Origin: a virus
DNA: 64,000 nt
Direction: 5' to 3' (one strand)
IMG/VR virus record: IMGVR_UViG_3300042882_000890
Coordinates: 1-64,000 of that record
Shown here: positions 16,891 to 25,285 of the stretch, piece after piece
Layout of the letters: every line of letters begins with the position of its first letter
Numbering within the stretch: the stretch's first letter is position 1
Position numbers and translations under genes: made by a program
Notes under the pieces: generated by a model
Databases searched by the model: none
Seen by the model: the letters and a program-made list of their open reading frames with translations, nothing else
Told to the model about the DNA's origin: nothing

Positions 16891-17580
16891 ATGAGAGCAA
16901 CAAAAGAAAAAACAAATCCAGTTAGGGAGCCTAGAGTTTTAAAAAACGATATAAAGTATAAAGTTACTCTTGACGAAGACCAAAAAAGAGTAAAAGAATC
17001 CATATTTTCTAGCGAAATTATAGTAATTACAGGATATGCAGGTTCAGGGAAATCTTTAGTTACAGCTCAAACAGTTCTTGACTTAGTATTTAAAAAGCAA
17101 GCGTACAGCATATTTGTTACACGGTCTGCTATTGAAGTTGGTAAATCTTTAGGATTTTTACCAGGAGAATTGTCTGATAAATTTGACCCCTATATCGAAG
17201 CATTCCGAGATAATTTGTATAAGTGCTATGATAAAGACAAAGTAGACAAACATATAAAAGACGGTCAAATACAAGGGCTACCTGTTCAGTATATACGTGG
17301 CAAAACTATTGATGGCGGTCAAATACTAGTAGTAGAAGAAGCTCAAAATTTGACAAAGCACGAGATGCTAGCTATTTTGACACGTTTAGGAAAAGGCGGT
17401 AAAATTATTATCAACGGGGATAACGAGCAAAGTGATATCAAAGATACGTATACCGGACTACACTATGTTATGGATTTAGCTAAAGCAATCCCAGAAATAA
17501 AGTGGCACAAGCTTAAATCAAACCACAGGTCTGAACTTATTTCAAAAATTTTAGATTTTGAGCATAATAAAAGCAAATAA
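16891..17580 (+). CDS. phoH: PhoH-like ATPase
   Basis: A 229-residue P-loop ATPase. Walker A GYAGSGKS is at 48-55, the Walker B region reads ILVVEEAQNL, and an SF1-type GDNEQSD segment follows. PhoH proteins are common in marine and Bacteroidota phages; their exact role, RNA helicase or phosphate-stress related, is unsettled. It is the last gene of the unit that starts with recA. Confidence 0.93.
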   Translation: MRATKEKTNPVREPRVLKNDIKYKVTLDEDQKRVKESIFSSEIIVITGYAGSGKSLVTAQTVLDLVFKKQAYSIFVTRSAIEVGKSLGFLPGELSDKFDPYIEAFRDNLYKCYDKDKVDKHIKDGQIQGLPVQYIRGKTIDGGQILVVEEAQNLTKHEMLAILTRLGKGGKIIINGDNEQSDIKDTYTGLHYVMDLAKAIPEIKWHKLKSNHRSELISKILDFEHNKSK

Positions 17581-17582
17581 AG

Positions 17583-17614
17583 TTTGGTAGTTTAAAAAAT
17601 TTTTTGTACCTTTG
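17583..17614 (+). promoter_or_regulatory. Promoter for the SSB and chaperonin block
   Basis: TTTGG starting at 17583 and TACCTTTG at 17607-17614 are separated by 20 bases. This is one of the best matches in the window and precedes a long run of tightly packed genes. Confidence 0.8.
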
Positions 17615-17631
17615 CAAAATAATTACAAGAT

Positions 17632-17811
17632 ATGAGTAAAGAAGTAAATTTTAAGTATTTTTTTAACGGAAAAAAAGTTGATAAATCTCAGATTAATTGG
17701 GAATCGAATATCACAGTTAGGGTAGACAAAGATGAAGTATATGTTACAAGTACATATCAAGGATATCTGTCAACAAGGCATAAACACCCTCCAGGAGGGT
17801 ATAATAATTAA
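17632..17811 (+). CDS. Small unknown protein
   Basis: A 59-residue frame starting MSKEVNFKYF directly downstream of a strong promoter and ending four bases before the next ATG. It is beta-rich in the middle with a Pro/Gly tail. It is kept because of promoter proximity and tight packing; no family is recognised. Confidence 0.65.
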   Translation: MSKEVNFKYFFNGKKVDKSQINWESNITVRVDKDEVYVTSTYQGYLSTRHKHPPGGYNN

Positions 17812-17814
17812 TCA

Positions 17815-18204
17815 ATGGAAGATTTTATCACAGTTACTGTTGTTACCGCAAAACTAAAAAAAGAGGTAAAAGATAAGTTTATGAAGCTTAGTGCAAAAGC
17901 AGGCGTTTCAGGAACAAAAAAAGATTCCTTTGGTAGAGACGAGCAATTCTATCTAGATTTAGGCGTTGAGCCACCAGAAGAGTTTATAGAAGACGATTTA
18001 GCTCCTGTAATGGAGATTAAAAAAGAAGATTACGACATAGTTGAAAAAACAGGAAAGGTTAAGCCTAGCGTTATTAGTTTTTTTGTAGACAACGAAGATT
18101 TTGGTTGCACCATATACGTTGATACAGACTTTACAATTACCGTAAAAGAAACCGCAGAAGAAATAGAAAGTAAAATCAAATTATTAAAAGATGGCGTTAA
18201 GTAA
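17815..18204 (+). CDS. Unknown protein upstream of the SSB
   Basis: A 129-residue acidic alpha/beta protein. Its end overlaps the SSB start by 14 bases, suggesting coupled translation and a possible replication role. No motif is recognised. Confidence 0.75.
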   Translation: MEDFITVTVVTAKLKKEVKDKFMKLSAKAGVSGTKKDSFGRDEQFYLDLGVEPPEEFIEDDLAPVMEIKKEDYDIVEKTGKVKPSVISFFVDNEDFGCTIYVDTDFTITVKETAEEIESKIKLLKDGVK

Positions 18205-18922
18205 AAATTATTTACAGTTAGAGTTCGGGTCAGGTCATTTCTTTGACTATTCAAAGGAAGAAAAAGATGGTTATGTAAAACATACATCAACAAAAGGTAA
18301 CGTTAGTTACAGAAAATATTACAAAGATGGAGTAAGCGGAATTTTAGAATCCGTATCTATCTACGATGGGAAGTTTGGTCAACAAATTTCTATGAATGTT
18401 AAGAATGGTGATGAAGTTTACTATTTGCCAATTGATATTTATGACCAATCAAAACAAGTAGACAATTCGTATGCTGAGAGTTTGATTAAATTATTACCAC
18501 TCATGGAAAAAGGTCAAAACGTAACTGTTACAGGTTATAATTTTAAACCAGAAGACAGCAAGTACCCAAAAATTGGTATGAGTATTAAAGTAAGTGGTGA
18601 AAAACTAAAATCTGAATTAACAAGCTCTTACTATAAAGACGGAGAACTTGTTGTTGGGGATGTACCACCAATTGTTTGGGTAGAAAAATTAGGAAAGAAA
18701 AAACCTTCTGCTTCTTCAATAGAAGCTAAAGATGAGTATCTATTAGCTATCTTAGAGAAAGAGATAGCAAGATTAGTTTGGCAAAAAGGCGATAGTTTTG
18801 CCGAAACTACAAAACAAGAAGAGCAACCAAAAGAGACTGCACCAAAAGCACAAACACCGGCACCAACTGCCGAAAATAACACTCCAGCACCGTCAGATGA
18901 CGATGATGATTTACCATTTTAA
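18191..18922 (+). CDS. Single-stranded DNA-binding protein
   Basis: A 243-residue protein with a beta-rich N-terminal half, compatible with an OB fold, a charged middle, a Pro/Ala/Thr linker and the C-terminal tip DDDDDLPF. That tip is the signature of bacterial and phage SSBs (DDDIPF), which recruit partner proteins. It coats single-stranded DNA during replication and recombination; recA lies upstream in the same block. The OB fold itself is inferred. Confidence 0.85.
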   Translation: MALSKNYLQLEFGSGHFFDYSKEEKDGYVKHTSTKGNVSYRKYYKDGVSGILESVSIYDGKFGQQISMNVKNGDEVYYLPIDIYDQSKQVDNSYAESLIKLLPLMEKGQNVTVTGYNFKPEDSKYPKIGMSIKVSGEKLKSELTSSYYKDGELVVGDVPPIVWVEKLGKKKPSASSIEAKDEYLLAILEKEIARLVWQKGDSFAETTKQEEQPKETAPKAQTPAPTAENNTPAPSDDDDDLPF

Positions 18923-18939
18923 TTTTAAAAACCAAAAAA

Positions 18940-19365
18940 ATGAACGAAGAAGTAAGAAACCCGTTAAACTACGGATATTTAGGTGACGAAAGAATCGAAA
19001 TCACTGCAAAAGAATTTATGGCAATGAAAACTGCTATAGAACAAGGAATCAACTCTACTTTAGATAGCTACTTGCCAGAAGTTACAAAGTATGTTGATAT
19101 TGAAAGCTCTAAAATTGTAGATAATCCCTCACAAGAAGATTTAGAATCAGGGAAAGTAACCCTAGTTACTGATAGAGATGCTACATTTAACCCAAGAAAC
19201 GTAAAATACCATTATTCTACAAAGCTTACTCCAGATATGATTATGGGTCAGCAGTTAATTATGGAAATCCACGAAAGAAACGTAGAAACTGGTGTTGCTA
19301 AAAGCGTAGAAGAGCTAAAAAAAGCAAGCGAGTTAACTTTAGTTCAAACAGATGAGCAGAAGTAA
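18940..19365 (+). CDS. Unknown protein
   Basis: A 141-residue acidic, mainly helical protein starting MNEEVRNPLNYG. It follows the SSB by 17 bases and overlaps the next gene by 14. A conserved-looking core includes KEFMAMKTAIEQGI. No function is recognised. Confidence 0.75.
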   Translation: MNEEVRNPLNYGYLGDERIEITAKEFMAMKTAIEQGINSTLDSYLPEVTKYVDIESSKIVDNPSQEDLESGKVTLVTDRDATFNPRNVKYHYSTKLTPDMIMGQQLIMEIHERNVETGVAKSVEELKKASELTLVQTDEQK

Positions 19366-19690
19366 TATACAAGACTTCAGTTGGCAAATACTTTCTTTGC
19401 ATCTTACAGGGAATATAAAAAACGTCAAAAGTCAATTAGGAGGGGTATGTCAGTACCTCTCCTTCTCTAAAGAAAAGTCATTAAACAAAGAAACTGGAGT
19501 TATAGAAAGCTATGATGCTTTTAACGCAGTTATGAAAAATGATTTCAACGGTACGGACAGAGTAATATACAGAATTAACAAAGACTTACACCTTTTACAA
19601 AAGGAAGACTTTGAAAATCTGAGATTTAATTTAGCTAGTAGAGCTTATGAAAGAGAATCAGGAGATACAGAAACAATACCAGGCGTTTAA
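19352..19690 (+). CDS. Unknown protein
   Basis: A 112-residue protein with no recognised domain. It overlaps both the preceding gene (14 bases) and the following small gene (44 bases), typical of the dense packing here. Confidence 0.7.
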   Translation: MSRSNIQDFSWQILSLHLTGNIKNVKSQLGGVCQYLSFSKEKSLNKETGVIESYDAFNAVMKNDFNGTDRVIYRINKDLHLLQKEDFENLRFNLASRAYERESGDTETIPGV

Positions 19691-19820
19691 AGAGTCAGGT
19701 GATTTAAAAGTTTTTTTTAGTGGTATGTCCGGGAATTGGGAAAAAGATAAGGCAAAATTTACCCGGATTTACGAAGAAAACCAAAGAATAATAGAAGAGG
19801 CAAAAAAAGATTTAAAATAA
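19647..19820 (+). CDS. Small helical protein before groEL
   Basis: A 57-residue charged helical frame (MKENQEIQKQ to AKKDLK) that fills the space up to groEL and ends one base before the groEL ATG. It is accepted because no other frame covers 19691-19821. Function unknown. Confidence 0.55.
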   Translation: MKENQEIQKQYQAFKESGDLKVFFSGMSGNWEKDKAKFTRIYEENQRIIEEAKKDLK

Positions 19821-19821
19821 T

Positions 19822-21363
19822 ATGATACTAAAAACAGGCACAGAAGCCAAAAAATCTTTAATCATAGGTGCTAATATAGTAGCTGATGCAGTTAAAGTAA
19901 CCATGGGAGCTGAGGGTAAGTTAGCAATAATCAGAAATAAAATGGGTTTTGCTCCACACGTAACCAAAGATGGAGTTACTGTTGCTGAAGCTATAGAACT
20001 TGAAGATGACTTTGAAGAGTTAGGTGCTAAGGCTATAAAAGAAACAGCAAGAAAAACTGTGGATTTAGTAGGTGATGGAACAACAACTGCAACAGTTATT
20101 GCTCAGTATCTTTTAAATCAAGGCTTTGAAAAACTAGAACAAGAAGTATCTCACGTAGAATTACGTGAAGGTATGGAAATGGCTGTTAACGATGTTAGGG
20201 AATCCCTAAAAAAGTTAAAAAAGAATGCTGGATACGAAGAGACAAAGCAAATAGCAACTATCTCAGCAAACAACGATGAAAAACTAGGACAACTAATTGC
20301 TGATGTATACGCTAAGATTGGTGTTGACGGTAAGATAGATGTACAAGAAGGTGCCACTAGGGATACTAATGTAAGCTATGTCGAAGGTTTGTCAATTGAT
20401 AGAGGTTGGTCATTGCCACACTTTATAACAGACCAATCAAATATGACCGCTGTTCTAGAGGATGCTTATGTTTTGATTTATGACGGTAAAATTGGGTCTG
20501 TTGCAGATATTGCAGAGCCTATTAGAAAAGCTCAATCAGAAGGTAAAGCAATTATGATTTTTGCAGAAGATGTAGACGAGGCAGTTATGGCTGTTTTGGT
20601 TCGAGGTAAGTTAGAAGGTACATTTAACCTTTGTGTTACAATGAATCCAGATTTTGGCTTAAACAGAGGTAACATTTTACAAGACTTAGCTATTTTTACA
20701 AGTGGAGAAGTGTATTCGCCAAAGTATCCAACACCTATTAAGATGGGTGCAGCTAAAAAAGTAATCTGCGAGAAAGATAGAACAGTTATTCTACCGGCAG
20801 TGCCAGGAGAACTCCTTGAAGCGAGGATTGAGTTGATAAAATCTCAAATTGAGAACGTAGAAGACAAGATTGATAGAAGTAAGCTAGAGGGTAGACTACA
20901 AAACCTTAGAAATGCAGTTGCTATAATTACAGTTGGTGGTGTAACTGCCTCTGAAGTCAAAGAAAAGAAGGATAGAATTGACGATGCTGTTAGTGCAGTA
21001 AAATCTGCGATTGAAGGCGGCTATGTTTCTGGTGGTGGTTCCACATTATTGTATATTTCTAAGTACAAAATGAAACGGAAACTAAGAAATGGTCAAAAAG
21101 AAGGTTATCACTTGGTAAAGCAGGCTATTAGAAAGCCTTTTGAGCAAATTTTAACTAACGCAGGGCTAAAAACAGAGAATTTTGAACCTAAGCTAAAACA
21201 GTATGGTAGAGGAGTTAACGTTAAGACACGTAAGATTCAAAACTTACTTGATAAAGGTATTATTGACTCAGCAAAAGTACTAGAGGTAGCTCTTGAAAAC
21301 GCTAATGCAGTAGCTTCTATTGTTTTACAGACAGATTGTGTAATTACAAACAGCGGATTATAA
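19822..21363 (+). CDS. groEL: GroEL-type chaperonin
   Basis: A 513-residue group I chaperonin that would form ATP-driven folding chambers. The ATP site DGTTTATV is near residue 74-81 and the segments ADAVKVTMG, THVTKDGVTVA-like (HVTKDGVTVA) and GGYVSGGGS are intact. The usual C-terminal GGM repeat is missing, which explains the length below 545. It overlaps the next gene, a GroES-like cochaperonin, by one base (TAATG). A phage-encoded GroEL usually serves capsid folding. Confidence 0.95.
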   Translation: MILKTGTEAKKSLIIGANIVADAVKVTMGAEGKLAIIRNKMGFAPHVTKDGVTVAEAIELEDDFEELGAKAIKETARKTVDLVGDGTTTATVIAQYLLNQGFEKLEQEVSHVELREGMEMAVNDVRESLKKLKKNAGYEETKQIATISANNDEKLGQLIADVYAKIGVDGKIDVQEGATRDTNVSYVEGLSIDRGWSLPHFITDQSNMTAVLEDAYVLIYDGKIGSVADIAEPIRKAQSEGKAIMIFAEDVDEAVMAVLVRGKLEGTFNLCVTMNPDFGLNRGNILQDLAIFTSGEVYSPKYPTPIKMGAAKKVICEKDRTVILPAVPGELLEARIELIKSQIENVEDKIDRSKLEGRLQNLRNAVAIITVGGVTASEVKEKKDRIDDAVSAVKSAIEGGYVSGGGSTLLYISKYKMKRKLRNGQKEGYHLVKQAIRKPFEQILTNAGLKTENFEPKLKQYGRGVNVKTRKIQNLLDKGIIDSAKVLEVALENANAVASIVLQTDCVITNSGL

Positions 21364-21611
21364 TGGGAAAGCCTTTATTTAGCAGAGTTCTATTGAGAAT
21401 AGAGACTGTAAAAGAAAAAAGACTATTTGGAGAAGAGGAAAAAAAGCCAAAGGTCTTTTTAGAAGATGCCGCAACAGATTGTAGCACAACTATACTGGCA
21501 CATTTAGGAGCAGAAGTTAGATTTAACAATGTTATCCTAGAAGTTGTAGAAAAGACTGACGATTACCAACTGGTATTAACGCACGAAACAAATCTACTAC
21601 AAATAGTGTAA
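21363..21611 (+). CDS. GroES-like cochaperonin
   Basis: The ATG at 21363, overlapping the groEL stop, gives 82 residues. The start KPLFSRVLLRIE corresponds to the GroES strand IRPLHDRVIVKR, and the end THETNLLQIV to the GroES end ESDILAIV. The length is close to the usual 95. The central mobile-loop region is divergent, as in T4 gp31. Position next to groEL makes the call much stronger than sequence alone. Confidence 0.75.
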   Translation: MGKPLFSRVLLRIETVKEKRLFGEEEKKPKVFLEDAATDCSTTILAHLGAEVRFNNVILEVVEKTDDYQLVLTHETNLLQIV

Positions 21612-21612
21612 T

Positions 21613-21837
21613 ATGAAAGAGCAGTTCATAAATATGGTTAAAACAAAACAGTACCCTCTGGAGTGGTTTTACCAATATTACCACCAAAGAGGGGGCACTC
21701 CGATAAACATACACGTATTTATGCACTGGTTTGAAAGTTTCGAGATTAATCAACTTTTAGACAACGTAGCTAAATCTTTTGGTCTAAATAGAATAGCAGA
21801 CAAAAACGGAGTTTTAATATACGTATACGAACCATGA
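21613..21837 (+). CDS. Unknown protein
   Basis: A 74-residue aromatic-rich protein between the cochaperonin and the PRTase-like gene, overlapping the latter by 4 bases. No family is recognised. Confidence 0.7.
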   Translation: MKEQFINMVKTKQYPLEWFYQYYHQRGGTPINIHVFMHWFESFEINQLLDNVAKSFGLNRIADKNGVLIYVYEP

Positions 21838-22352
21838 TAAGAAAAGACCTACTTGTAGAAAAAGAAGATGAGTTTAGACTTTCTGAAAAATTAGTGCAAG
21901 AACTCTTAAAAAAAGGTTATCACGCAGAAAATACCGTAGTAATAACGGTATCTACTGACTACTCTTCTGTAATAGGTCAATATATAAGACATCAACTCTC
22001 ACATAGAGGAGAAATATGTTTAGGATTTGGTGTAGATGTCCCTTATCCAGACCAAGAGTTTAATGAAGATTTTAAACATGCATTAGTTAGTATGTTTGCT
22101 ATGAACTATTCTATTTGGACAGACAAAAAGATTTTACTAGTGGAAGCTGGTATAATAAGAGGTGGCAACTACACAAATATAGTAAATCTTTTGAAGCAAA
22201 CTTTTCAGATATTACCAGAGCAGATAATTACACTGGCAATGTATGAGAATATACACAGTATTTTTAAATCAGATTTTGTTGGGGAATACTATGATAACAA
22301 TACCCAAGATTTAACTTTTTGGTGGGAGACTTATAATAAACATTGGCAATAA
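21834..22352 (+). CDS. Phosphoribosyltransferase-fold candidate
   Basis: A 172-residue alpha/beta protein. KKILLVEAGIIRGGNYTNI near residue 96-114 resembles the PRPP loop of type I phosphoribosyltransferases (four hydrophobics, D/E, D/E, xx, T/R, G, G/N, T). The second acidic residue of the loop is replaced by Ala, so activity is uncertain. The N-terminal half has alternating strand and helix. It overlaps the thioesterase gene by one base. Weak, motif-based call. Confidence 0.5.
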   Translation: MIRKDLLVEKEDEFRLSEKLVQELLKKGYHAENTVVITVSTDYSSVIGQYIRHQLSHRGEICLGFGVDVPYPDQEFNEDFKHALVSMFAMNYSIWTDKKILLVEAGIIRGGNYTNIVNLLKQTFQILPEQIITLAMYENIHSIFKSDFVGEYYDNNTQDLTFWWETYNKHWQ

Positions 22353-22738
22353 TGGAACTAATATCAACACATCCAATTAAAAAATCTGATTTAGGGTTTC
22401 ATGGTAATCTTTTTGGGGGTAAATTATTAGCCTGGATGGATGCTTCTGCTGCTGCTTATGCTATGCAAGTTTGTGATACCCCACGTATGGTTACAGTAAT
22501 GATAGACCAATGTGTTTTTAAGAAGCCAGCAAAAGAAGGACAGTTAATAAAAATATATGGTGAGGTTTCCGATATAGGTAACACATCAATAACAATCTAT
22601 ATGGAAGCACGTTCACACAGTGTTTATTCTGGCTCACAGTCTACAATACTACACACAAAAATGAAGTTTGTAAGAATAGACGAGGGCGGTGATGCTATCC
22701 CCATATCAGAGAAAGTAAAACAACAGTATAAAAAATGA
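22352..22738 (+). CDS. Acyl-CoA thioesterase, hot-dog fold (YciA/BACH-like)
   Basis: The ATG at 22352, in a TAATG overlap with the previous stop, gives 128 residues; a TTG nine bases earlier is less likely. The motif HGNLFGGKLLAWMDASAA is the signature of hot-dog acyl-CoA hydrolases, with the Asp of MDASA as the usual catalytic residue. ARSHSVYSGS and the strand before it fit the second half of the fold. It would hydrolyse acyl-CoA to free acid and CoA. Such a gene is unusual in a phage. Confidence 0.88.
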   Translation: MELISTHPIKKSDLGFHGNLFGGKLLAWMDASAAAYAMQVCDTPRMVTVMIDQCVFKKPAKEGQLIKIYGEVSDIGNTSITIYMEARSHSVYSGSQSTILHTKMKFVRIDEGGDAIPISEKVKQQYKK

Positions 22739-23010
22739 GAAAAGTAGAAGCCCTAAAATTTTGGGCACCATGGTGTGCACCATGTAAAGCATTGTCCACA
22801 ATACTAGAAGATGTAGAAATAGACAGCTATAATATTGACGAAGAAGAAAGTGCAGAAATAGCAAAAAAGTTTAGCATCAGAAGTATCCCAACTATCGTTT
22901 TTGTTGTAGATGGTGTTGAAGTTCATAGAAAAGCCGGTATCATTACAAAAAAAGAGTATTTAGAAACATTAGAAGAATTACAAAATGGAACAGGAAATAC
23001 CACCACTTAG
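22735..23010 (+). CDS. Thioredoxin-like protein
   Basis: A 91-residue thioredoxin fold. The active site is WCAPC (Cys 14 and 17) instead of the usual CGPC, and the cis-Pro segment SIPT is present. The N-terminus starts right at the first strand, so it is a minimal thioredoxin. It could reduce phage ribonucleotide reductase (genes at 50,545-53,170) or other disulfides. It overlaps the preceding gene by 4 and the following by 26 bases. Confidence 0.9.
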   Translation: MRKVEALKFWAPWCAPCKALSTILEDVEIDSYNIDEEESAEIAKKFSIRSIPTIVFVVDGVEVHRKAGIITKKEYLETLEELQNGTGNTTT

Positions 23011-23497
23011 CAGATATACTTTTATATTTGACGATGATATTACACAAGATACGGTACAAGACTGTATAGATGCAATACACATGCACCCTGAGGTTGATTT
23101 GTTTTTTTCTACCCAGGGCGGTGAAACTTGTATGATGGGGGCTTTGATAAACTATTTGAACCTAAGACAAAAAGAAATTACGATACACCTTACAGATGTT
23201 TTAGCATCAGCCGGGTCATTTTTATTGACAGACTTCAAAGGTGAAATAGTAATAACAGATAACCTAGAGTGGATTATGTTCCACAAAGCAGACAGACTAA
23301 CTTTTTCAAATAGAAGAAGCTTTTTTAATGAAGCGGTTCTTAAAAAACAGTTGTCTGATTTTAATAACAAATATTCTAAAAAGTTCAAAGATTTAGGACT
23401 TTCAGAAAAAGAAATTAAAGCGTATAATTCCGGGAAGGATGTCTTCCTATACAGAACAGATTTTAACAGACTAAAATTAAACCAAGATGAAAATTAA
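22985..23497 (+). CDS. ClpP-like serine peptidase
   Basis: A 170-residue ClpP/crotonase-fold protein. FFSTQGGETCMMGALIN aligns with the ClpP oxyanion region, LASAGSFLL holds the nucleophile (Ser 75) and IMFHKAD the His (100). The third residue of the triad is not obvious. The protein lacks the usual N-terminal loops, so interaction with ClpX is unlikely. It lies with groEL, groES-like and thioredoxin genes rather than with capsid genes, so either proteostasis or prohead proteolysis is possible. Confidence 0.82.
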   Translation: MEQEIPPLSRYTFIFDDDITQDTVQDCIDAIHMHPEVDLFFSTQGGETCMMGALINYLNLRQKEITIHLTDVLASAGSFLLTDFKGEIVITDNLEWIMFHKADRLTFSNRRSFFNEAVLKKQLSDFNNKYSKKFKDLGLSEKEIKAYNSGKDVFLYRTDFNRLKLNQDEN

Positions 23498-23738
23498 TTA
23501 CACAGAGAACGAAAAACGACACATTTTTGAATCAGAGACAGGTCACTTATCAACTTTCTTGAAAGAGAGAGTTACAAAAGAACAAGCAGAAGTTTTGTTC
23601 CAAGCACAATTAGCAAACGAAGGTATTGCTGTAACAGCAGATACTCCAGCTCCGGAACCAGAAGTACTAGATTTTCCAGTACTCGCAGAAGAAGTAGTTC
23701 CTGCAAAACCAGCTAAAAAAACAACTAAGAATGCTTAG
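23487..23738 (+). CDS. Small unknown protein with Pro/Ala-rich tail
   Basis: An 83-residue protein. The N-terminal 50 residues are charged and helical; the rest is Pro, Glu and Ala rich and ends in basic KPAKKTTKNA. It overlaps both neighbours by 8-11 bases. No function is recognised. Confidence 0.7.
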   Translation: MKINYTENEKRHIFESETGHLSTFLKERVTKEQAEVLFQAQLANEGIAVTADTPAPEPEVLDFPVLAEEVVPAKPAKKTTKNA

Positions 23739-23898
23739 TACTATTTTGATGTTGCTTGGTATAAGCTATATAGCTGTTAACCTAGTACTATTTGGCTCAG
23801 CTTTGGCTTTTATGTCTTTAAGAGGTGCTAGCGTATACTTACTTTTTGGAACCTTTATACTAATCAAAGAACTTATAATAGACCCGTGGAACAAATAA
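23731..23898 (+). CDS. Small two-helix membrane protein
   Basis: A 55-residue frame with two hydrophobic stretches (about residues 3-28 and 34-50). It starts eight bases before the preceding stop. Holin-like or membrane-stress roles are possible, with no direct evidence. Confidence 0.65.
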   Translation: MLSTILMLLGISYIAVNLVLFGSALAFMSLRGASVYLLFGTFILIKELIIDPWNK

Positions 23899-24001
23899 TT
23901 AAAAATTACTTACCGATGTTTTTTAAACAAACCGCAGCCAAATTAGGCATAAAAAAATCTCAGAGTTCTTAGATTAACCCTTCTCACCCAATAATAATCA
24001 A

Positions 24002-24028
24002 GCCCTCTTAACCGGGGGCTTTTAAAAA
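24002..24028 (+). terminator. Intrinsic terminator candidate
   Basis: GCCC and GGGC around TCTTAACCG form a short GC stem followed by TTTTAAAA, between 23898 and the gene at 24037. Confidence 0.5.
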
Positions 24029-24036
24029 ACAAAACA

Positions 24037-24276
24037 ATGGCAAACGTATTAGACCAAGCAAGGATAAAAAAAGGAAGACTTATCCGAGTAGAAAACACAG
24101 AGAGAACTTTCGGTTCAGCTGATGTGTATGTAGCAGTCCAAGTAGAGAATGCAGACGGTAGCAACGAGAGATGTTTACTCTTTACAGAAAAAGAACTAGA
24201 AGCTGCCCAAGAAAGAGCAGACAAAAACAAAGAAGATTTGACCAACCGTTCTTTTATAACAGACTTATTAGATTAA
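24037..24276 (+). CDS. Small unknown protein
   Basis: A 79-residue protein with a basic start (MANVLDQARIKKG) and an acidic helical end. It is followed after one base by the glycosyltransferase gene. No family recognised. Confidence 0.7.
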   Translation: MANVLDQARIKKGRLIRVENTERTFGSADVYVAVQVENADGSNERCLLFTEKELEAAQERADKNKEDLTNRSFITDLLD

Positions 24277-24277
24277 A

Positions 24278-25285
24278 ATGAAAGTACAATTCATCACTTG
24301 CGACAGAGTGAAAGACACTTACGGAGTTACAAGCGGTTTGTTTAACTCAGCAACATTTGTAAGGAACTTTTTGAACAGCATCGGTATAAAATCAGCACTT
24401 ACCCCAGTGACAGATTCTAACGGTATTGACAAGGTAGTTACAGAATACAACCCAGATGTTGTAATTATAGAAGCTTTGTGGTGCCCTCCAGGAAAATTTG
24501 AAGAGCTATTAAAACTTCACAGACACAAAAACCGAAGATGGATTATAAGAATCCATTCAAAAGCTCCGTTTCTAGCAAATGAGGGGTTAGCAACAAGATG
24601 GATTATACAGTACGCAAACTTGGGGTTAGATATAGCACCGAACACAGAAGAACTTACAGAACAGTTTAAATCCTCTTTGCCATTTGGTAAATTTACCTAC
24701 CTACCAAATATCTACTATGCCGACACATTCAAAAAAAAGAGTGTAAAAAAAGATGATTCTGACTTTGTAGACATCGGATGCTTCGGTGCGATAAGACCAA
24801 TGAAGAATACTTATCAACAAGCCCTAGCAGCAATTGACTTTGCAAACATCCTGAACAAAAAACTAAGATTTCATGTAAACAGTTCCAGATTAGAACAAAG
24901 CGGAAACAACGTTTTAAAAAATCTAGAAGCACTGTTTGAATACTCCCCACACGAACTAGTACACCACCCCTGGTATAAACACAACGACTTTCTGAAAGCA
25001 GTCTCAAAAATGGATATATGTATGCAAGTTTCTTTCTCAGAATCTTTCAACATAGTCACAGCAGATAGCGTAACAGCAAAAGTACCAGTAGTATGTTCAG
25101 AAGATATATCCTGGATGCCAAGAATAATGAGAGTAAAACCCACATCTCATTCTAGTATAGTAACAAGACTAGATGTAGCTTATTCCTTGAGTAAGTTAAT
25201 AGTGTTTACACAATCTATGTTCCTTAGATACTATAACTACAAAGCAAAAAAATGTTGGGTTAAAAATTTAAAAGGTAAAAAATGA
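24278..25285 (+). CDS. GT-B-fold glycosyltransferase
   Basis: A 335-residue protein with the two-domain pattern of family 4-like glycosyltransferases. The linker segment IGCFGAIRPMKN marks the start of the C-terminal Rossmann domain, and SESFNIVTADSVTAKVPVV is the donor-binding segment with the ExxxxxxxE-like pattern degenerate to E and D. It might glycosylate phage DNA, virion proteins or host surface glycans. The acceptor cannot be told. Confidence 0.8.
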   Translation: MKVQFITCDRVKDTYGVTSGLFNSATFVRNFLNSIGIKSALTPVTDSNGIDKVVTEYNPDVVIIEALWCPPGKFEELLKLHRHKNRRWIIRIHSKAPFLANEGLATRWIIQYANLGLDIAPNTEELTEQFKSSLPFGKFTYLPNIYYADTFKKKSVKKDDSDFVDIGCFGAIRPMKNTYQQALAAIDFANILNKKLRFHVNSSRLEQSGNNVLKNLEALFEYSPHELVHHPWYKHNDFLKAVSKMDICMQVSFSESFNIVTADSVTAKVPVVCSEDISWMPRIMRVKPTSHSSIVTRLDVAYSLSKLIVFTQSMFLRYYNYKAKKCWVKNLKGKK

